Of a DNA stretch of 64,000 nt, positions 24,455 to 35,013 are shown piece after piece; position 1 is the first letter of the stretch; the number at the start of each line of letters is the position of its first letter. The DNA is from Symbiobacterium terraclitae (GTDB taxonomy: Bacteria; Bacillota; Sulfobacillia; Symbiobacteriales; Symbiobacteriaceae). The stretch is taken from contig NZ_JAGGLG010000002.1 of NCBI RefSeq assembly GCF_017874315.1, positions 123,325 to 187,324 of the forward strand. Reading direction: 5' to 3'. A program made the position numbers and the translations under genes. The notes beneath the pieces are model-generated. The model was not told where the DNA came from. It did not search any database and saw nothing but the letters and a program-made list of their open reading frames with translations.

Positions 24455-25036
24455 ATGAAGCTGATGGAGCAGGAGTTCGCGGAGATACGCGACCGGCTCT
24501 TCCCGCTCATGATGGACCCTGTGCAGATTCAGGAGAAGGGCCAGGGGCAGATGGTCAGCGGCCAGATCGCCGAGGGGCTGTTCGCCATCTACGGCATCGA
24601 GGAGCCGGGCGACAAGATCCGCTACGTCACCTACCAGGACCTGCGGGACTGGGGCGTCAGCCACACGACGGTGCACCTCACCGCCGTGAAGAACCTGGAG
24701 GAGCGCACCCGGGGCCGGCGCGTGACCAAGCTGGACACGCCGGAGGGCGGCCGCCCGATGTTCATCTGGGCCCTGCAGGACGGCTACGACGCGGCCCGCA
24801 TCCTGCTGCCGGAGTGGCTGCACGACTTCGCCGAGGCCGTGGATGGCAACCTCGTGCTCGGCGTGCCCCACCGGAACTGGCTGGTGGCCATTGGCGACGC
24901 CGACGCGCAGCTGCTGAACGTGGTCCAGCGACGGGTTGCCCTCGAGCACCGCGGGGCCGGGTTCCCGGTGAGCCCATACCTCTATACGTTCGACGGCGAG
25001 AGGATTCATCGCTATGTGCGGAAGCCGCGCGGGTGA
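24455..25036 (+). CDS. DUF1444 (YtpQ-like) family protein
   Basis: A 193-residue protein resembling DUF1444, a Firmicute family without an assigned biochemical role. Typical parts are MSGQIAEGLF-like VSGQIAEGLFAIYGIE, YVTYQDLRDWGVS, and LVLGVPHRNWLVAIGDAD. No enzyme motif is visible. The ATG at 24455 is 6 bases after GGAGGG; the ATG at 24449 abuts it. The 3' end overlaps the next gene by 23 bases, so the two are co-translated. Confidence 0.82.
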   Translation: MKLMEQEFAEIRDRLFPLMMDPVQIQEKGQGQMVSGQIAEGLFAIYGIEEPGDKIRYVTYQDLRDWGVSHTTVHLTAVKNLEERTRGRRVTKLDTPEGGRPMFIWALQDGYDAARILLPEWLHDFAEAVDGNLVLGVPHRNWLVAIGDADAQLLNVVQRRVALEHRGAGFPVSPYLYTFDGERIHRYVRKPRG

Positions 25037-25307
25037 GGAGCGGTTCCTGGCGCGGCTGGCGGAGGCGATCCGTGCTGCCGGCGGCGCCGATTACGAGGGG
25101 GAGCGCGCACGGGAACTGGCCCGGACTGTCTGGGACCAGCTGGGCGGGGCCGGACCCGATGACTTCCCGCACATGGCTCAGTACGACGATCTGCGCTTCG
25201 TCATCCAGTGGGACGAGCAGCCGCCGGTGATGTTCGTCATGCTCTGGGACGGGGAGATGTGGCGCGACATGGCGCGGCTGGTCCTTCCAGGCCGGCCGCA
25301 GGCGTAG
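25014..25307 (+). CDS. Unknown protein overlapping the DUF1444 gene
   Basis: A 97-residue soluble protein (AEAIRAAGGADYEGERAREL, then RFVIQWDEQPPVMFVMLWDGE) without a recognised domain. It starts inside the last 23 bases of the DUF1444 gene in another frame and ends 14 bases before tex, so it is part of the same transcript. The alternating hydrophobic pattern after residue 60 suggests two beta strands. No function is claimed. Confidence 0.65.
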   Translation: MCGSRAGEERFLARLAEAIRAAGGADYEGERARELARTVWDQLGGAGPDDFPHMAQYDDLRFVIQWDEQPPVMFVMLWDGEMWRDMARLVLPGRPQA

Positions 25308-25321
25308 GAAGGTGGAGACCG

Positions 25322-27694
<2,373 letters not shown>

Positions 27695-27702
27695 TGCAAC
27701 GG

Positions 27703-27733
27703 GGGCGGGTAATCCCGCCCTCTGGTTGTTCTC
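27703..27733 (+). terminator. Rho-independent terminator after tex
   Basis: GGGCGGG, TAAT, CCCGCCC, then TCTGGTTGTTCT. Confidence 0.75.
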
Positions 27734-27793
27734 TGCTGGGCAATCGCCCCCGGGTGCGCTGCGCCGTGGGACAGCGTCGCCTTGTAATAGGGA

Positions 27794-27822
27794 TGGTAAA
27801 CTCGCGAGTAATAGGCTATTAT
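27794..27822 (+). promoter_or_regulatory. Probable fabI promoter in an AT-rich block
   Basis: TGGTAA (weak -35), 17 bases, TATTAT (27817-27822). The -10 overlaps the FapR-type operator. The same block holds two more palindromes, ACTCGCGAGT (27800-27809) and TAATAG-G-CTATTA (27809-27821). Confidence 0.5.
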
Positions 27823-27840
27823 TAGTACCAGGTGTTAATA
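27820..27840 (+). promoter_or_regulatory. FapR-type operator upstream of fabI
   Basis: An imperfect inverted repeat TATTAGTACC-A-GGTGTTAATA, very close to the Bacillus FapR site (TTAGTACC...). FapR represses fatty acid synthesis genes until malonyl-CoA binds it. It overlaps the likely -10 box and lies 22 bases before the fabI start. Confidence 0.8.
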
Positions 27841-27862
27841 CAGGGAGAGGGAGAGGTGCGCC

Positions 27863-28645
27863 GTGGGACTGATGACCGGCAAGAAGTGCCTCGTGATGGG
27901 CGTGGCCAACAAGCGCTCCATCGCCTGGGGGATCGCCCGGGCGCTGCACCGGGAGGGGGCAGAGCTGGCCTTCACCTACGTGAACGACCGGCTGAAGGAG
28001 AACGTGGTCGAGCTGATGGAGACCCTGGAGGGGCACGAGGCCATGCCGCTCCTGCCCTGCGACGTGGCCCAGGACGGGCAGATCGAGGCCGCGTTCGCGG
28101 CGCTGAAGGAGCGCTGGGGGAAGCTGGACGTGCTGGTCCACTCCATCGCCTTCGCCCGCACCGAGGACCTGCAGCGCGACTTCCTGGACACGCCCCGGGA
28201 GGGGTGGCGCATCGCCCAGGAGATCTCCGCCTGGTCGCTGGTCGCCGCGGCGCGTGGAGCCAGGCCGCTCATGCAGGCCGCCGGCGGCGGCTCGATCATG
28301 ACCCTCAGCTACCTGGCGGCCGAGCGGGTGGTCGACCGCTACAACGTCATGGCGCCGGCGAAGGCGGCGCTGGAGTGCAGCGTGCGCTATCTGGCCCACG
28401 AGCTCGGCCAGTACAACATCCGCGTCAACGCCATCTCCGCCGGTCCGCTGAAGACCCTGGCGGCGAGTGCCGTGAAGGGCATCAGCACGATCCGGGACAT
28501 CGTGGAGGAGCGCGCGCCGCTGCGCCGCAACATCACGGTGGAGGAGGTAGGCGACGTCGGCCTCTTCCTGGCATCGGACCTCTCGCGGTGCATCACGGGC
28601 GAGACGATTTACGCCGACAACGGTTTTCATATCATGGGCCTGTAG
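27863..28645 (+). CDS. fabI: Enoyl-[acyl-carrier-protein] reductase [NADH]
   Basis: Catalyses the last reduction of each fatty acid elongation cycle; target of triclosan-type inhibitors. 260 residues, short-chain dehydrogenase fold. Seen: the FabI glycine motif GVANKRSIAWGIARAL, VLVHSIAFA, TLSYLAAERVVDRYNVMAPAK with the Tyr-x6-Lys catalytic pair, and NAISAGPLKTLAA. GTG at 27863 follows GAGAGGTG. Monocistronic, and controlled by the FapR-type operator 22 bases upstream. Confidence 0.97.
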   Translation: MGLMTGKKCLVMGVANKRSIAWGIARALHREGAELAFTYVNDRLKENVVELMETLEGHEAMPLLPCDVAQDGQIEAAFAALKERWGKLDVLVHSIAFARTEDLQRDFLDTPREGWRIAQEISAWSLVAAARGARPLMQAAGGGSIMTLSYLAAERVVDRYNVMAPAKAALECSVRYLAHELGQYNIRVNAISAGPLKTLAASAVKGISTIRDIVEERAPLRRNITVEEVGDVGLFLASDLSRCITGETIYADNGFHIMGL

Positions 28646-28870
28646 CCCGCAGGCCCGGGCGTTCTGGGGCGAGCCGGTCTGCCTCTGGCCCGCCTGCGGC
28701 TTCGCCGGGGAACGCGGCGGTGCGAGGCGACCCGGGGCTGACTGCCCGAGGAACGATCACGGTGCGAAACCGACCCCCGGAGGGCGGAGCTGGCGCCCGG
28801 GAAGCGCCCCGCCCACGGGGGTTGTCCGCGTGCCGGGTTGCCAGTTCTCGGCTTGCGCTCCCCTTTTTGC
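28646..28870. other. Non-coding gap between fabI and the tsaE promoter
   Basis: 225 GC-rich bases with no reading frame I can support on either strand and no clear terminator hairpin with a T-run. A run of C/T (28861-28868) leads into the promoter at 28871. Confidence 0.5.
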
Positions 28871-28899
28871 TTGACCCGCTGGCCCGGGACGCCCAGAAT
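28871..28899 (+). promoter_or_regulatory. Promoter of the tsaE-tsaB-rimI-rnhA-tsaD operon
   Basis: TTGACC (28871-28876), 17 bases, CAGAAT (28894-28899), 31 bases before the tsaE start. Confidence 0.65.
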
Positions 28900-28930
28900 A
28901 GGTCTTGACCGGTCTTGGGAGGATGAACGC

Positions 28931-29404
28931 ATGGTTCGCATATACAGCAGAAGTCCGGAAGAGACCCATGCGCTGGGGCGCTGGCTGGGCGAACGGCTGC
29001 GGCCCGGGGACTTCGTCGCCCTCACGGGCGACCTGGGGACGGGCAAGACCGCGCTCTCCGCCGGCATCCTGGCCGGCCTCGGCGTCCGCCGGACCGGAGG
29101 CAGCCCGACTTTCACGCTGCTGTGGGAGTACGAGGGCCGCATCCCGGTCTTCCACTGGGACGTCTACCGTGTGGAAGACCCGGCCGAACTGGACGACCTG
29201 GGTTACGAGGAGTACTTCTTCGGCGGGCAAGGCGTCAACCTGGTCGAGTGGGCCGACCGTGTACGGCAGCTCTGGCCCGACGAGGTACTGGAGATCGCAC
29301 TGAGCTACGGGGCCGGCGATCGGGAGCGGGTGATGGCGTTCACCGGCTCCCGGCGCTACCGGCCCCTGCTGGAGGATTTGGCGCATGCGGGTTTTGGCCT
29401 TTGA
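28931..29404 (+). CDS. tsaE: t6A tRNA modification ATPase TsaE
   Basis: ATPase subunit of the threonylcarbamoyladenosine (t6A) complex, with TsaB and TsaD. 157 residues. P-loop GDLGTGKTALSAGI near residue 38, then GGSPTFTLLWEYEG and PVFHWDVYRVED, and GVNLVEWADRV, all typical. The ATG at 28931 is about 8 bases after GGGAGGAT; the frame is open further upstream but without a site. It overlaps tsaB by 20 bases. Confidence 0.96.
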   Translation: MVRIYSRSPEETHALGRWLGERLRPGDFVALTGDLGTGKTALSAGILAGLGVRRTGGSPTFTLLWEYEGRIPVFHWDVYRVEDPAELDDLGYEEYFFGGQGVNLVEWADRVRQLWPDEVLEIALSYGAGDRERVMAFTGSRRYRPLLEDLAHAGFGL

Positions 29405-30122
29405 CACCGCCACGGCCGCCTGCACCGTCGCGGTGGTCGACGGCGGGCGGGTGCTGGCGGAGCTGACGCTGCAGGTTCCCCGGGCCCACTCCACCCGTCT
29501 GATGCCGCTCATCGCCCAGGCCCTGCGGGAGGCCGGGATGGAGCGGCGAGATCTGGATGCGATCGCCGTGGGCGTGGGCCCCGGCTCGTTCACCGGCCTG
29601 CGCATCGGTCTGGCCACCGCCAAGGGGCTGGCGCTGGCGCTGGACATCCCCGTGGTTCCCGTATCCACGCTGGCGGCGGCGGCCTACGGCACCGGCGCGC
29701 AGACCGGGCTGGTGGTGCCGCTCTTCGACGCCAAGCGGGACCAGGTGTTCACCGCCGTCTACGCGGCCGGCGACCGGGACCCGTCCACCTGGGCGGAGCT
29801 GCTGGGCCCCGCGAACCTGCACGTGGACGAGCTGGCCGAGCAGGTGCGCTCGCTGCGGGCCGGCCGGGACGACACCCGGCAGTTCGTCACCCTCTGCGGC
29901 GACGCCGCCGAGGTGCACGCCGCGCGCCTGGGCCTGGGTCCGGCGGTGCGGTGCGCGGCGCCTGGCGCGCTGCTGCCCCGGGGTTCGGCGGTGGCGGCGC
30001 TGGGCCTGAGCCTCCTGGAGCGGGGCGGGGCCGTGGCCCCCGACGCGCTGGCGCCTGTCTATCTGCGGAAAAGCGAGGCGGAGAGCCTGTGGGAGAAGCG
30101 GAAGTCACCATCAGCCCCATGA
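29385..30122 (+). CDS. tsaB: t6A biosynthesis dimerization protein TsaB
   Basis: Non-catalytic ASKHA-fold partner of TsaD. 245 residues. Seen: VLAFDTATAACTVAVVDGG at the N-terminus, LTLQVPRAHSTRLMPLI, and the signature VGVGPGSFTGLRIGLATAKGL. PLFDAKRDQVFTAVY follows. It begins within tsaE and its end overlaps rimI by 34 bases, so the t6A genes are tightly coupled. Confidence 0.96.
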   Translation: MRVLAFDTATAACTVAVVDGGRVLAELTLQVPRAHSTRLMPLIAQALREAGMERRDLDAIAVGVGPGSFTGLRIGLATAKGLALALDIPVVPVSTLAAAAYGTGAQTGLVVPLFDAKRDQVFTAVYAAGDRDPSTWAELLGPANLHVDELAEQVRSLRAGRDDTRQFVTLCGDAAEVHAARLGLGPAVRCAAPGALLPRGSAVAALGLSLLERGGAVAPDALAPVYLRKSEAESLWEKRKSPSAP

Positions 30123-30574
30123 CCCCGGCCGACCTGGACGAGGTCATGGCCATCGAGCACCTGTCCTACCTCACCCCCTGGTCGCGCGACGCCTTCGCGT
30201 CGGAGCTGCTGCAGCGCTACACCGTCTACCTGGTGGCCCGGGAGGGGCAGCGCGTGGTGGGCTACGCCGGCATGCACGTCATCTGGGAGCAGGCGCACGT
30301 GACCAACATCGCCGTCCACCCGGAGTGCCGGGGGCGCGGGTTTGGCGAGCGGCTCCTGCGGGAGCTGATGCGCGTGGCCCGGCGGAAGGGCGTCAGGCAG
30401 ATGACCCTCGAAGTCCGGGTCAGCAACGCACCCGCCCAGGGCCTCTACCGCAAGCTGGGCTTCGTCACCGCGCCCGGAGCCGTCCGCAAGGGCTACTACA
30501 CCGACACCGGCGAGGACGCCATCGTGATGTGGAAGGAGCCCCTGGACGAGACCGGGCAGGAGGGGGCGGTCTGA
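30089..30574 (+). CDS. rimI: Ribosomal-protein-S18-alanine N-acetyltransferase-like RimI
   Basis: GNAT acetyltransferase of the RimI family, often encoded with tsaB and tsaD. 161 residues. Acetyl-CoA site: NIAVHPECRGRGFGERLLREL, with the R/Q-x-x-G-x-G/A motif. Also LEVRVSNAPAQGLYRKLGF, then KGYYTDTGEDAIVM, the RimI-type ending. GTG at 30089 follows GAGGCGGAGAG and makes a 34-base overlap with tsaB. Its true substrate cannot be fixed by sequence. Confidence 0.93.
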   Translation: MGEAEVTISPMTPADLDEVMAIEHLSYLTPWSRDAFASELLQRYTVYLVAREGQRVVGYAGMHVIWEQAHVTNIAVHPECRGRGFGERLLRELMRVARRKGVRQMTLEVRVSNAPAQGLYRKLGFVTAPGAVRKGYYTDTGEDAIVMWKEPLDETGQEGAV

Positions 30575-30576
30575 CC

Positions 30577-31020
30577 GTGCGGGAAGTGGTCATCTACACC
30601 GACGGCGCCTGCTCGGGAAACCCCGGGCCCGGCGGGTGGGGCGCGGTGCTCCTGGCGGGGGAGCACCGCAAGGAGCTTTCGGGCTTCCATCCCCACACCA
30701 CCAACAACCGCATGGAGATCCAGGCGGCCATCTCGGCCCTGCGGGCGCTCAAGTACCCCTGCAGGGTGAAGCTCTACTCCGACAGCGCCTACCTGATCAA
30801 CGCCTTCCGCCAGAACTGGCTGGAGAACTGGCAGCGGAACGGGTGGGTCAACAGCAGGAAGGAGCCGGTCGAGAACCAGGACCTGTGGCGGGAGCTGCTG
30901 GAGGCCGCCCGGCCCCACGAGGTAGAGTGGATCAAGGTGAAGGGACACGCGGACAACGCGGAGAACAACCGGTGTGATGAGCTGGCCCGCGCCGCCATCG
31001 CCGCCGGCACGCAGAGCTGA
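30577..31020 (+). CDS. rnhA: Ribonuclease HI
   Basis: Removes RNA from RNA-DNA hybrids. 147 residues, E. coli-type RNase H. The acidic active site can be read: YTDGACSGNPGPGGWGAVL (Asp), TNNRMEIQAAISAL (Glu), LYSDSAYLINAF (Asp), and VKGHADNAENNRCDELA (His loop and final Asp). WLENWQRNGWVNSRKEPVEN is the basic protrusion region. GTG 2 bases after the rimI stop. It is inserted between rimI and tsaD, an unusual partner for t6A genes. Confidence 0.96.
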   Translation: MREVVIYTDGACSGNPGPGGWGAVLLAGEHRKELSGFHPHTTNNRMEIQAAISALRALKYPCRVKLYSDSAYLINAFRQNWLENWQRNGWVNSRKEPVENQDLWRELLEAARPHEVEWIKVKGHADNAENNRCDELARAAIAAGTQS

Positions 31021-31040
31021 CCGCTGAAGGAGATGAACCT

Positions 31041-32057
31041 GTGTCGGAAGGGCTGATCCTGGGCATCGAGTCCTCCTGCGACGAGACGGCGGCGGCCGTG
31101 GTCGCAGGCGGGCGGCGGGTGCTCTCCAATACCATCGCAAGCCAGGTGGAACTGTTTCGGAAGTACGGCGGGGTCGTGCCCGAGATCGCCTCGCGCAAGC
31201 ACCTGGAGCTGATCCTGCCCGTGATCCGCGAGGCGGTGGAGACCGCCGGCGCCACGCTGGCGGAGATCGACGCCATCGCCGTCACCCACGGCCCCGGCCT
31301 GGTGGGCACGCTGCTGGTGGGGCTCTCGGCCGCCAAGGCGCTGGCCTTCGGCCTGGACAAGCCGCTGATCGGCGTCAACCACCTCCAGGGGCACATCTAC
31401 GCCAACTTCCTGACGGAGGCGCCGCCGTCTTTCCCGCTGGTCTGCCTGGTGGTCTCGGGCGGCCACACCGACCTGATCTACATGGCGGACCACGGGGAGA
31501 TGGAGCTGCTCGGCCGTACCCTGGACGACGCGGCAGGCGAGGCCTTCGACAAGGTGGCCCGCGCCGTGGGCCTGGGCTACCCCGGCGGCCCGCAGGTGGA
31601 GCAGCTGGCGCGGTCGGGCGACCCCGAGGCCGTGCCCCTGCCCCGCGCCCACACCGAGGGGCCTTACGACTTCTCCTTCTCGGGCCTGAAGACGGCCGTG
31701 CTGCAGTACGTGCAGCGCACCGGGCCGCTCTCCGACCGGCAGCGGGCCGACCTGGCGGCGTCCTTCCAGCATGCCGTCACCGGCGCGCTGGCCGAGAAGA
31801 CCCTGAAGGCGGCGCTGGACAGGGGGGTCCGCCAGGTGATCCTCGCCGGCGGCGTGGCGGCCAACGGCGCCCTGCGGCAGGCGATGCACGCGGCGCTCGA
31901 TCCCCACGGGATCGCCCTCGGCTACCCGCCGCCCGTGCTCTGCACCGACAACGCCGCCATGATCGCCGCCGCGGGCTACCACCTCTGGAAGGCCGGCGTG
32001 CGGCACGACCTGGACCTGAACGCCGTGCCCGGGCTGGGGCTGCGGGTGAAGGGGTGA
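31041..32057 (+). CDS. tsaD: tRNA N6-threonylcarbamoyladenosine transferase TsaD
   Basis: Transfers the threonylcarbamoyl group to A37 of ANN-decoding tRNAs. 338 residues. Seen: LGIESSCDETAAAVV, VVPEIASRKHLE, GPGLVGTLLVGLS, the metal-binding NHLQGHIYA (His-x3-His), VSGGHTDLIY, DDAAGEAFDKVARAVGLGYP and FSFSGLKTAV. GTG with AAGGAGAT upstream, 20 bases after rnhA. Last catalytic gene of the t6A set. Confidence 0.97.
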   Translation: MSEGLILGIESSCDETAAAVVAGGRRVLSNTIASQVELFRKYGGVVPEIASRKHLELILPVIREAVETAGATLAEIDAIAVTHGPGLVGTLLVGLSAAKALAFGLDKPLIGVNHLQGHIYANFLTEAPPSFPLVCLVVSGGHTDLIYMADHGEMELLGRTLDDAAGEAFDKVARAVGLGYPGGPQVEQLARSGDPEAVPLPRAHTEGPYDFSFSGLKTAVLQYVQRTGPLSDRQRADLAASFQHAVTGALAEKTLKAALDRGVRQVILAGGVAANGALRQAMHAALDPHGIALGYPPPVLCTDNAAMIAAAGYHLWKAGVRHDLDLNAVPGLGLRVKG

Positions 32058-32064
32058 TCCGTCC

Positions 32065-32553
32065 GTGAGCCGCAGGCTGACCCGGCTGCCCGACTACGGG
32101 CCGCTGAACCCGCTGCAGTATTGGTACCGGCACATCAACCCGCTGCGGGTGGTGTGGAACTTCATCTGCATCTACCTGGCCAAGTACGCGCCCTCGCTCA
32201 CGCTGAAGTGCTGGCTCTACCGGCTGACCGGGGCGAAGATCGGCCGCAACGTCTCCATCGGCCTGGCCGTCGTGTTCGACATCTTCTACCCGCACCTCAT
32301 CCGCATCGATGACAACAGCGTCATCGGCTACAACTCGGTCATCCTCTGCCACGACTTCCGGGTGAAGGAGGCCTTCACCGGTCCCGTGCACATCGGCCGG
32401 GACGTGCTGGTCGGGGCCAACTCCACCATCCTCCCCGGCGTCTCCATCGGCGACGGGGCGACCGTCTCGGCCATGAGCCTGGTGAACCGGGACATCCCGC
32501 AGGGGGCCATGGCGGGCGGCGTACCTGCGCGGGTGCTGCGGGCGGCGGAGTAA
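32065..32553 (+). CDS. Hexapeptide-repeat O-acyltransferase
   Basis: A 162-residue left-handed beta-helix acyltransferase of the LacA/NodL type. Hexapeptide repeats run from about residue 58: TGAKIGRNVSIG, IDDNSVIGYNSVI, GPVHIGRDVLVGANSTIL, and GVSIGDGATVSAMSLV. The catalytic-like His is in ILCHDFRV. The helical N-terminal region has a hydrophobic stretch (VVWNFICIYLA). The acceptor is unknown; sugar or cell-wall O-acetylation is plausible from the PAP2 and murC neighbours. GTG start 7 bases after tsaD. Confidence 0.88.
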   Translation: MSRRLTRLPDYGPLNPLQYWYRHINPLRVVWNFICIYLAKYAPSLTLKCWLYRLTGAKIGRNVSIGLAVVFDIFYPHLIRIDDNSVIGYNSVILCHDFRVKEAFTGPVHIGRDVLVGANSTILPGVSIGDGATVSAMSLVNRDIPQGAMAGGVPARVLRAAE

Positions 32554-32597
32554 TCGCGCCATCCCGCCGACCATAGAATAATAGGACAGGTGAAAGG

Positions 32598-33506
32598 GTG
32601 GGAGACGTGACGGGCATCGAGATCCTGCAGGCGATCCAGACGATCCACTCGCCGCTGCTGGACCGGGTCTTCGGGCTGATCACCAACCTCCACCACGAAG
32701 CGGTCTACATCCTGGTCCTCCCCTTGATCTACTGGCTTTACGACAAGCGCTTCGGCCGCTACATGTTCTCGGTCTTCTTCATCGGTTTCTGGTCCAACGA
32801 CCTGCTGAAGGACGTGTTCCGCACGCCCCGCCCCGACCCGAGCGTGTTCAGAGTGCTATACGCCGAGACGGGCGGCGGATACTCCTTCCCCAGCGGCCAC
32901 TCCCAGACGCCCCTGGTCTTCTGGGGGGCCATTGCCCACCATCTGCAGCGGCGCTGGTTCACCTGGCTGATCGCCGCCCTCGTCTTCCTCATCGGCTTCT
33001 CCCGGCTCTACATCGCCGTGCACTGGCCGGTGGACGTCGTGGGCGGCTGGGCGATCGGCCTGGTGGTCCTCTACATCGTGGTCCGCACCCGCTCCTTCTG
33101 GACCGGCGAGCACCAGAGGCTGGGCCTGCGGCTCCTGCTGGCCTTCCTCCTGCCGGGGGCGGCGCTGGGCCTGCTGGCCCTGGTGGGCACCGTCGACGAG
33201 GTCGCCTGGCTCATCGTCGGCGCCTACGGCGGGCTGCTCTTCGGCTCCGCACTGGAGGAGGCCTGGGTCGGCTTCGACCCGCGCCGGGGGAGCCCCGTGC
33301 AGCACCTGCTGAAGCTGGTGGTGGGGTTTGCGCTGGTCCTCGCGGTGAAGGAGGGGCTGAAGTTCGTCCTGCCAGACACCGGTCCCGGTGATCTGGTGCG
33401 CTACTGGCTGGTGGCGGTCACCGCCACCCTGGCTGCGCCGTGGGTCTTCGCTCGGTTCATCGCCCGCCCGGCCGCACCGGCGGCGGGAAGGGCGCAGAGT
33501 TTCTAG
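32598..33506 (+). CDS. PAP2-family membrane phosphatase
   Basis: A 302-residue integral membrane lipid phosphatase. The three PAP2 motifs are intact: KDVFRTPRP, the PSGH motif in YSFPSGHSQTP, and SRLYIAVHWPVDVVGG. About seven further hydrophobic segments follow, which is longer than an undecaprenyl-pyrophosphate phosphatase core. The substrate (undecaprenyl pyrophosphate or another lipid phosphate) is inferred only from the murC neighbour. GTG at 32598, with GTG 32607 as an alternative. Confidence 0.92.
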   Translation: MGDVTGIEILQAIQTIHSPLLDRVFGLITNLHHEAVYILVLPLIYWLYDKRFGRYMFSVFFIGFWSNDLLKDVFRTPRPDPSVFRVLYAETGGGYSFPSGHSQTPLVFWGAIAHHLQRRWFTWLIAALVFLIGFSRLYIAVHWPVDVVGGWAIGLVVLYIVVRTRSFWTGEHQRLGLRLLLAFLLPGAALGLLALVGTVDEVAWLIVGAYGGLLFGSALEEAWVGFDPRRGSPVQHLLKLVVGFALVLAVKEGLKFVLPDTGPGDLVRYWLVAVTATLAAPWVFARFIARPAAPAAGRAQSF

Positions 33507-33522
33507 CAAGGAGGAAGCCTGG

Positions 33523-34938
33523 GTGCTGAAGGCCCGAAAGGTGCATTTCATCGGCGTCGGTGGCTACGGCATGAGCGCGCTGGCCATGGTGCTCACGCAG
33601 CAGGGTATGCAGGTCTCCGGATCGGACGTCGCCGCATCCGACCGGACTCGCCGGCTGGAAGCGGCGGGGGTCGAGATCCACATCGGCGCGCATGACGCCG
33701 CCCACATCGACGGAGCCGAGGTGGTCGTCTATTCCACCCAGGTGCCGCAGGACAACCCGGAGCTGGCGGCGGCCCGCGCCCGGGGCCTGCGGGTGATGCA
33801 CCGCTCGGAGGTGCTGGCCGAGTTCGTGAACGGCCAGTCCATCGCCGTGGCCGGCACCCACGGCAAGACCACGACCTCCTCCATGATCGCCTTCCTGCTG
33901 GAGCGGGGCGGCCTCGACCCGACCGTCCTCCTGGGCGGCGAGATGGAGGCCATCGGCGGAACGGGCAAGGCCGGCAGCGGCCCCTGGGTGGTGGCCGAGA
34001 CCGACGAGTCCGACCGCTCCTTCCTGCGCTACCGCCCGGAGGTGGCGGTGGTGACCAACGTGGAGCCCGAGCACCTCGAGTTCTGGGAGGGCTCCTTCGA
34101 GCGCATCAAGGAGGGCTTCCGCCAGTTCCTCGGCCAGGTGCGCCCGGGGGGACTCGCCGTGCTCTGCGCCGACGACCCGACCCTCCTGGCGCTGGGCCGG
34201 GAGCTCGCGCAGACTCCCGGCGGCGCCCGGGTGGTCTTCTACGGCACCCACCCTGCGGCGTCGTGGCAGGCGCACAACATCCGCACCTGGGAGAAGGGCA
34301 TCGCCTACGACTGCGTGCGGGACGGTCGGATGCTGGGCGAGGTCCGCCTGCCGGTCCCGGGCCGGCACAACGCCCTGAACTCCCTGGGCGCGCTGGTGGC
34401 CGGGGAGTACGCCGGCCTCTCCTTCGCGCAGATGCGGGAGAGCCTGCTCTGCTTCGGCAACGCCAAGCGGCGCTTCCAGGTATGGGCTGAGGTCGACGGC
34501 ATCCGGGTGGTGGACGACTACGCCCATCATCCTACGGAGATCCGGGCGACCCTGGCCGCCGCCCGGGAACAGGCGCGCGGCCGGATCGTCGCGGTCTTCC
34601 AGCCGCAGCGCTACTCCCGCACCCACTGGCTGATGGACCAGTTCGCCACGGCCTTCCAGGACGCCGACGTGCTCGTGCTCACCCGCATCTACAGCCCGCC
34701 CGGCGAGCAGCCGATTCCCGGCGTGTCCGCGGAGACGCTGGCCGCCCGCATCACGGCCAACACGGGCCGGCCGGTCACGCTGCTCAGCGACCCGCGGGAG
34801 ATCCTCGCCTTCCTGCTTTCCGAGGTGCGCCCCGGCGACACGGTGCTGACGATGGGCGCCGGCGACATCTGGCAGGTGGCGCGCGACCTGGCGCAGGAGC
34901 TGAAGGCGCGCACCCCGTCGGCCCGGGGCCAGGGATAG
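33523..34938 (+). CDS. murC: UDP-N-acetylmuramate-L-alanine ligase
   Basis: Adds L-Ala to UDP-MurNAc in peptidoglycan precursor synthesis. 471 residues, three Mur-ligase domains. N-terminal VHFIGVGGYGMSALAMVL binds UDP; the ATP loop is AVAGTHGKTTTSSMI; ETDESDRSF and VVTNVEPEHLEFW belong to the central domain; VDDYAHHPTEI is in the C-terminal part. The GTG at 33523 is 8 bases after AAGGAGG. The gene is away from any dcw cluster, next to a PAP2 phosphatase. The related recycling ligase Mpl is less likely given the length. Confidence 0.94.
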   Translation: MLKARKVHFIGVGGYGMSALAMVLTQQGMQVSGSDVAASDRTRRLEAAGVEIHIGAHDAAHIDGAEVVVYSTQVPQDNPELAAARARGLRVMHRSEVLAEFVNGQSIAVAGTHGKTTTSSMIAFLLERGGLDPTVLLGGEMEAIGGTGKAGSGPWVVAETDESDRSFLRYRPEVAVVTNVEPEHLEFWEGSFERIKEGFRQFLGQVRPGGLAVLCADDPTLLALGRELAQTPGGARVVFYGTHPAASWQAHNIRTWEKGIAYDCVRDGRMLGEVRLPVPGRHNALNSLGALVAGEYAGLSFAQMRESLLCFGNAKRRFQVWAEVDGIRVVDDYAHHPTEIRATLAAAREQARGRIVAVFQPQRYSRTHWLMDQFATAFQDADVLVLTRIYSPPGEQPIPGVSAETLAARITANTGRPVTLLSDPREILAFLLSEVRPGDTVLTMGAGDIWQVARDLAQELKARTPSARGQG

Positions 34939-34951
34939 GTCGCGTAAGCGA

Positions 34952-34976
34952 AGCGGCAGCCTTTCGGGCTGCCGCT
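34952..34976. terminator. Hairpin between murC and the convergent UDG gene
   Basis: AGCGGCAGCC, TTTC loop, GGCTGCCGCT. Strong stem, no T-run. Confidence 0.6.
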
Positions 34977-35013
34977 CAACGCTTTGCTTGGAGACACCCC
35001 GCCGTGCGGGAAG

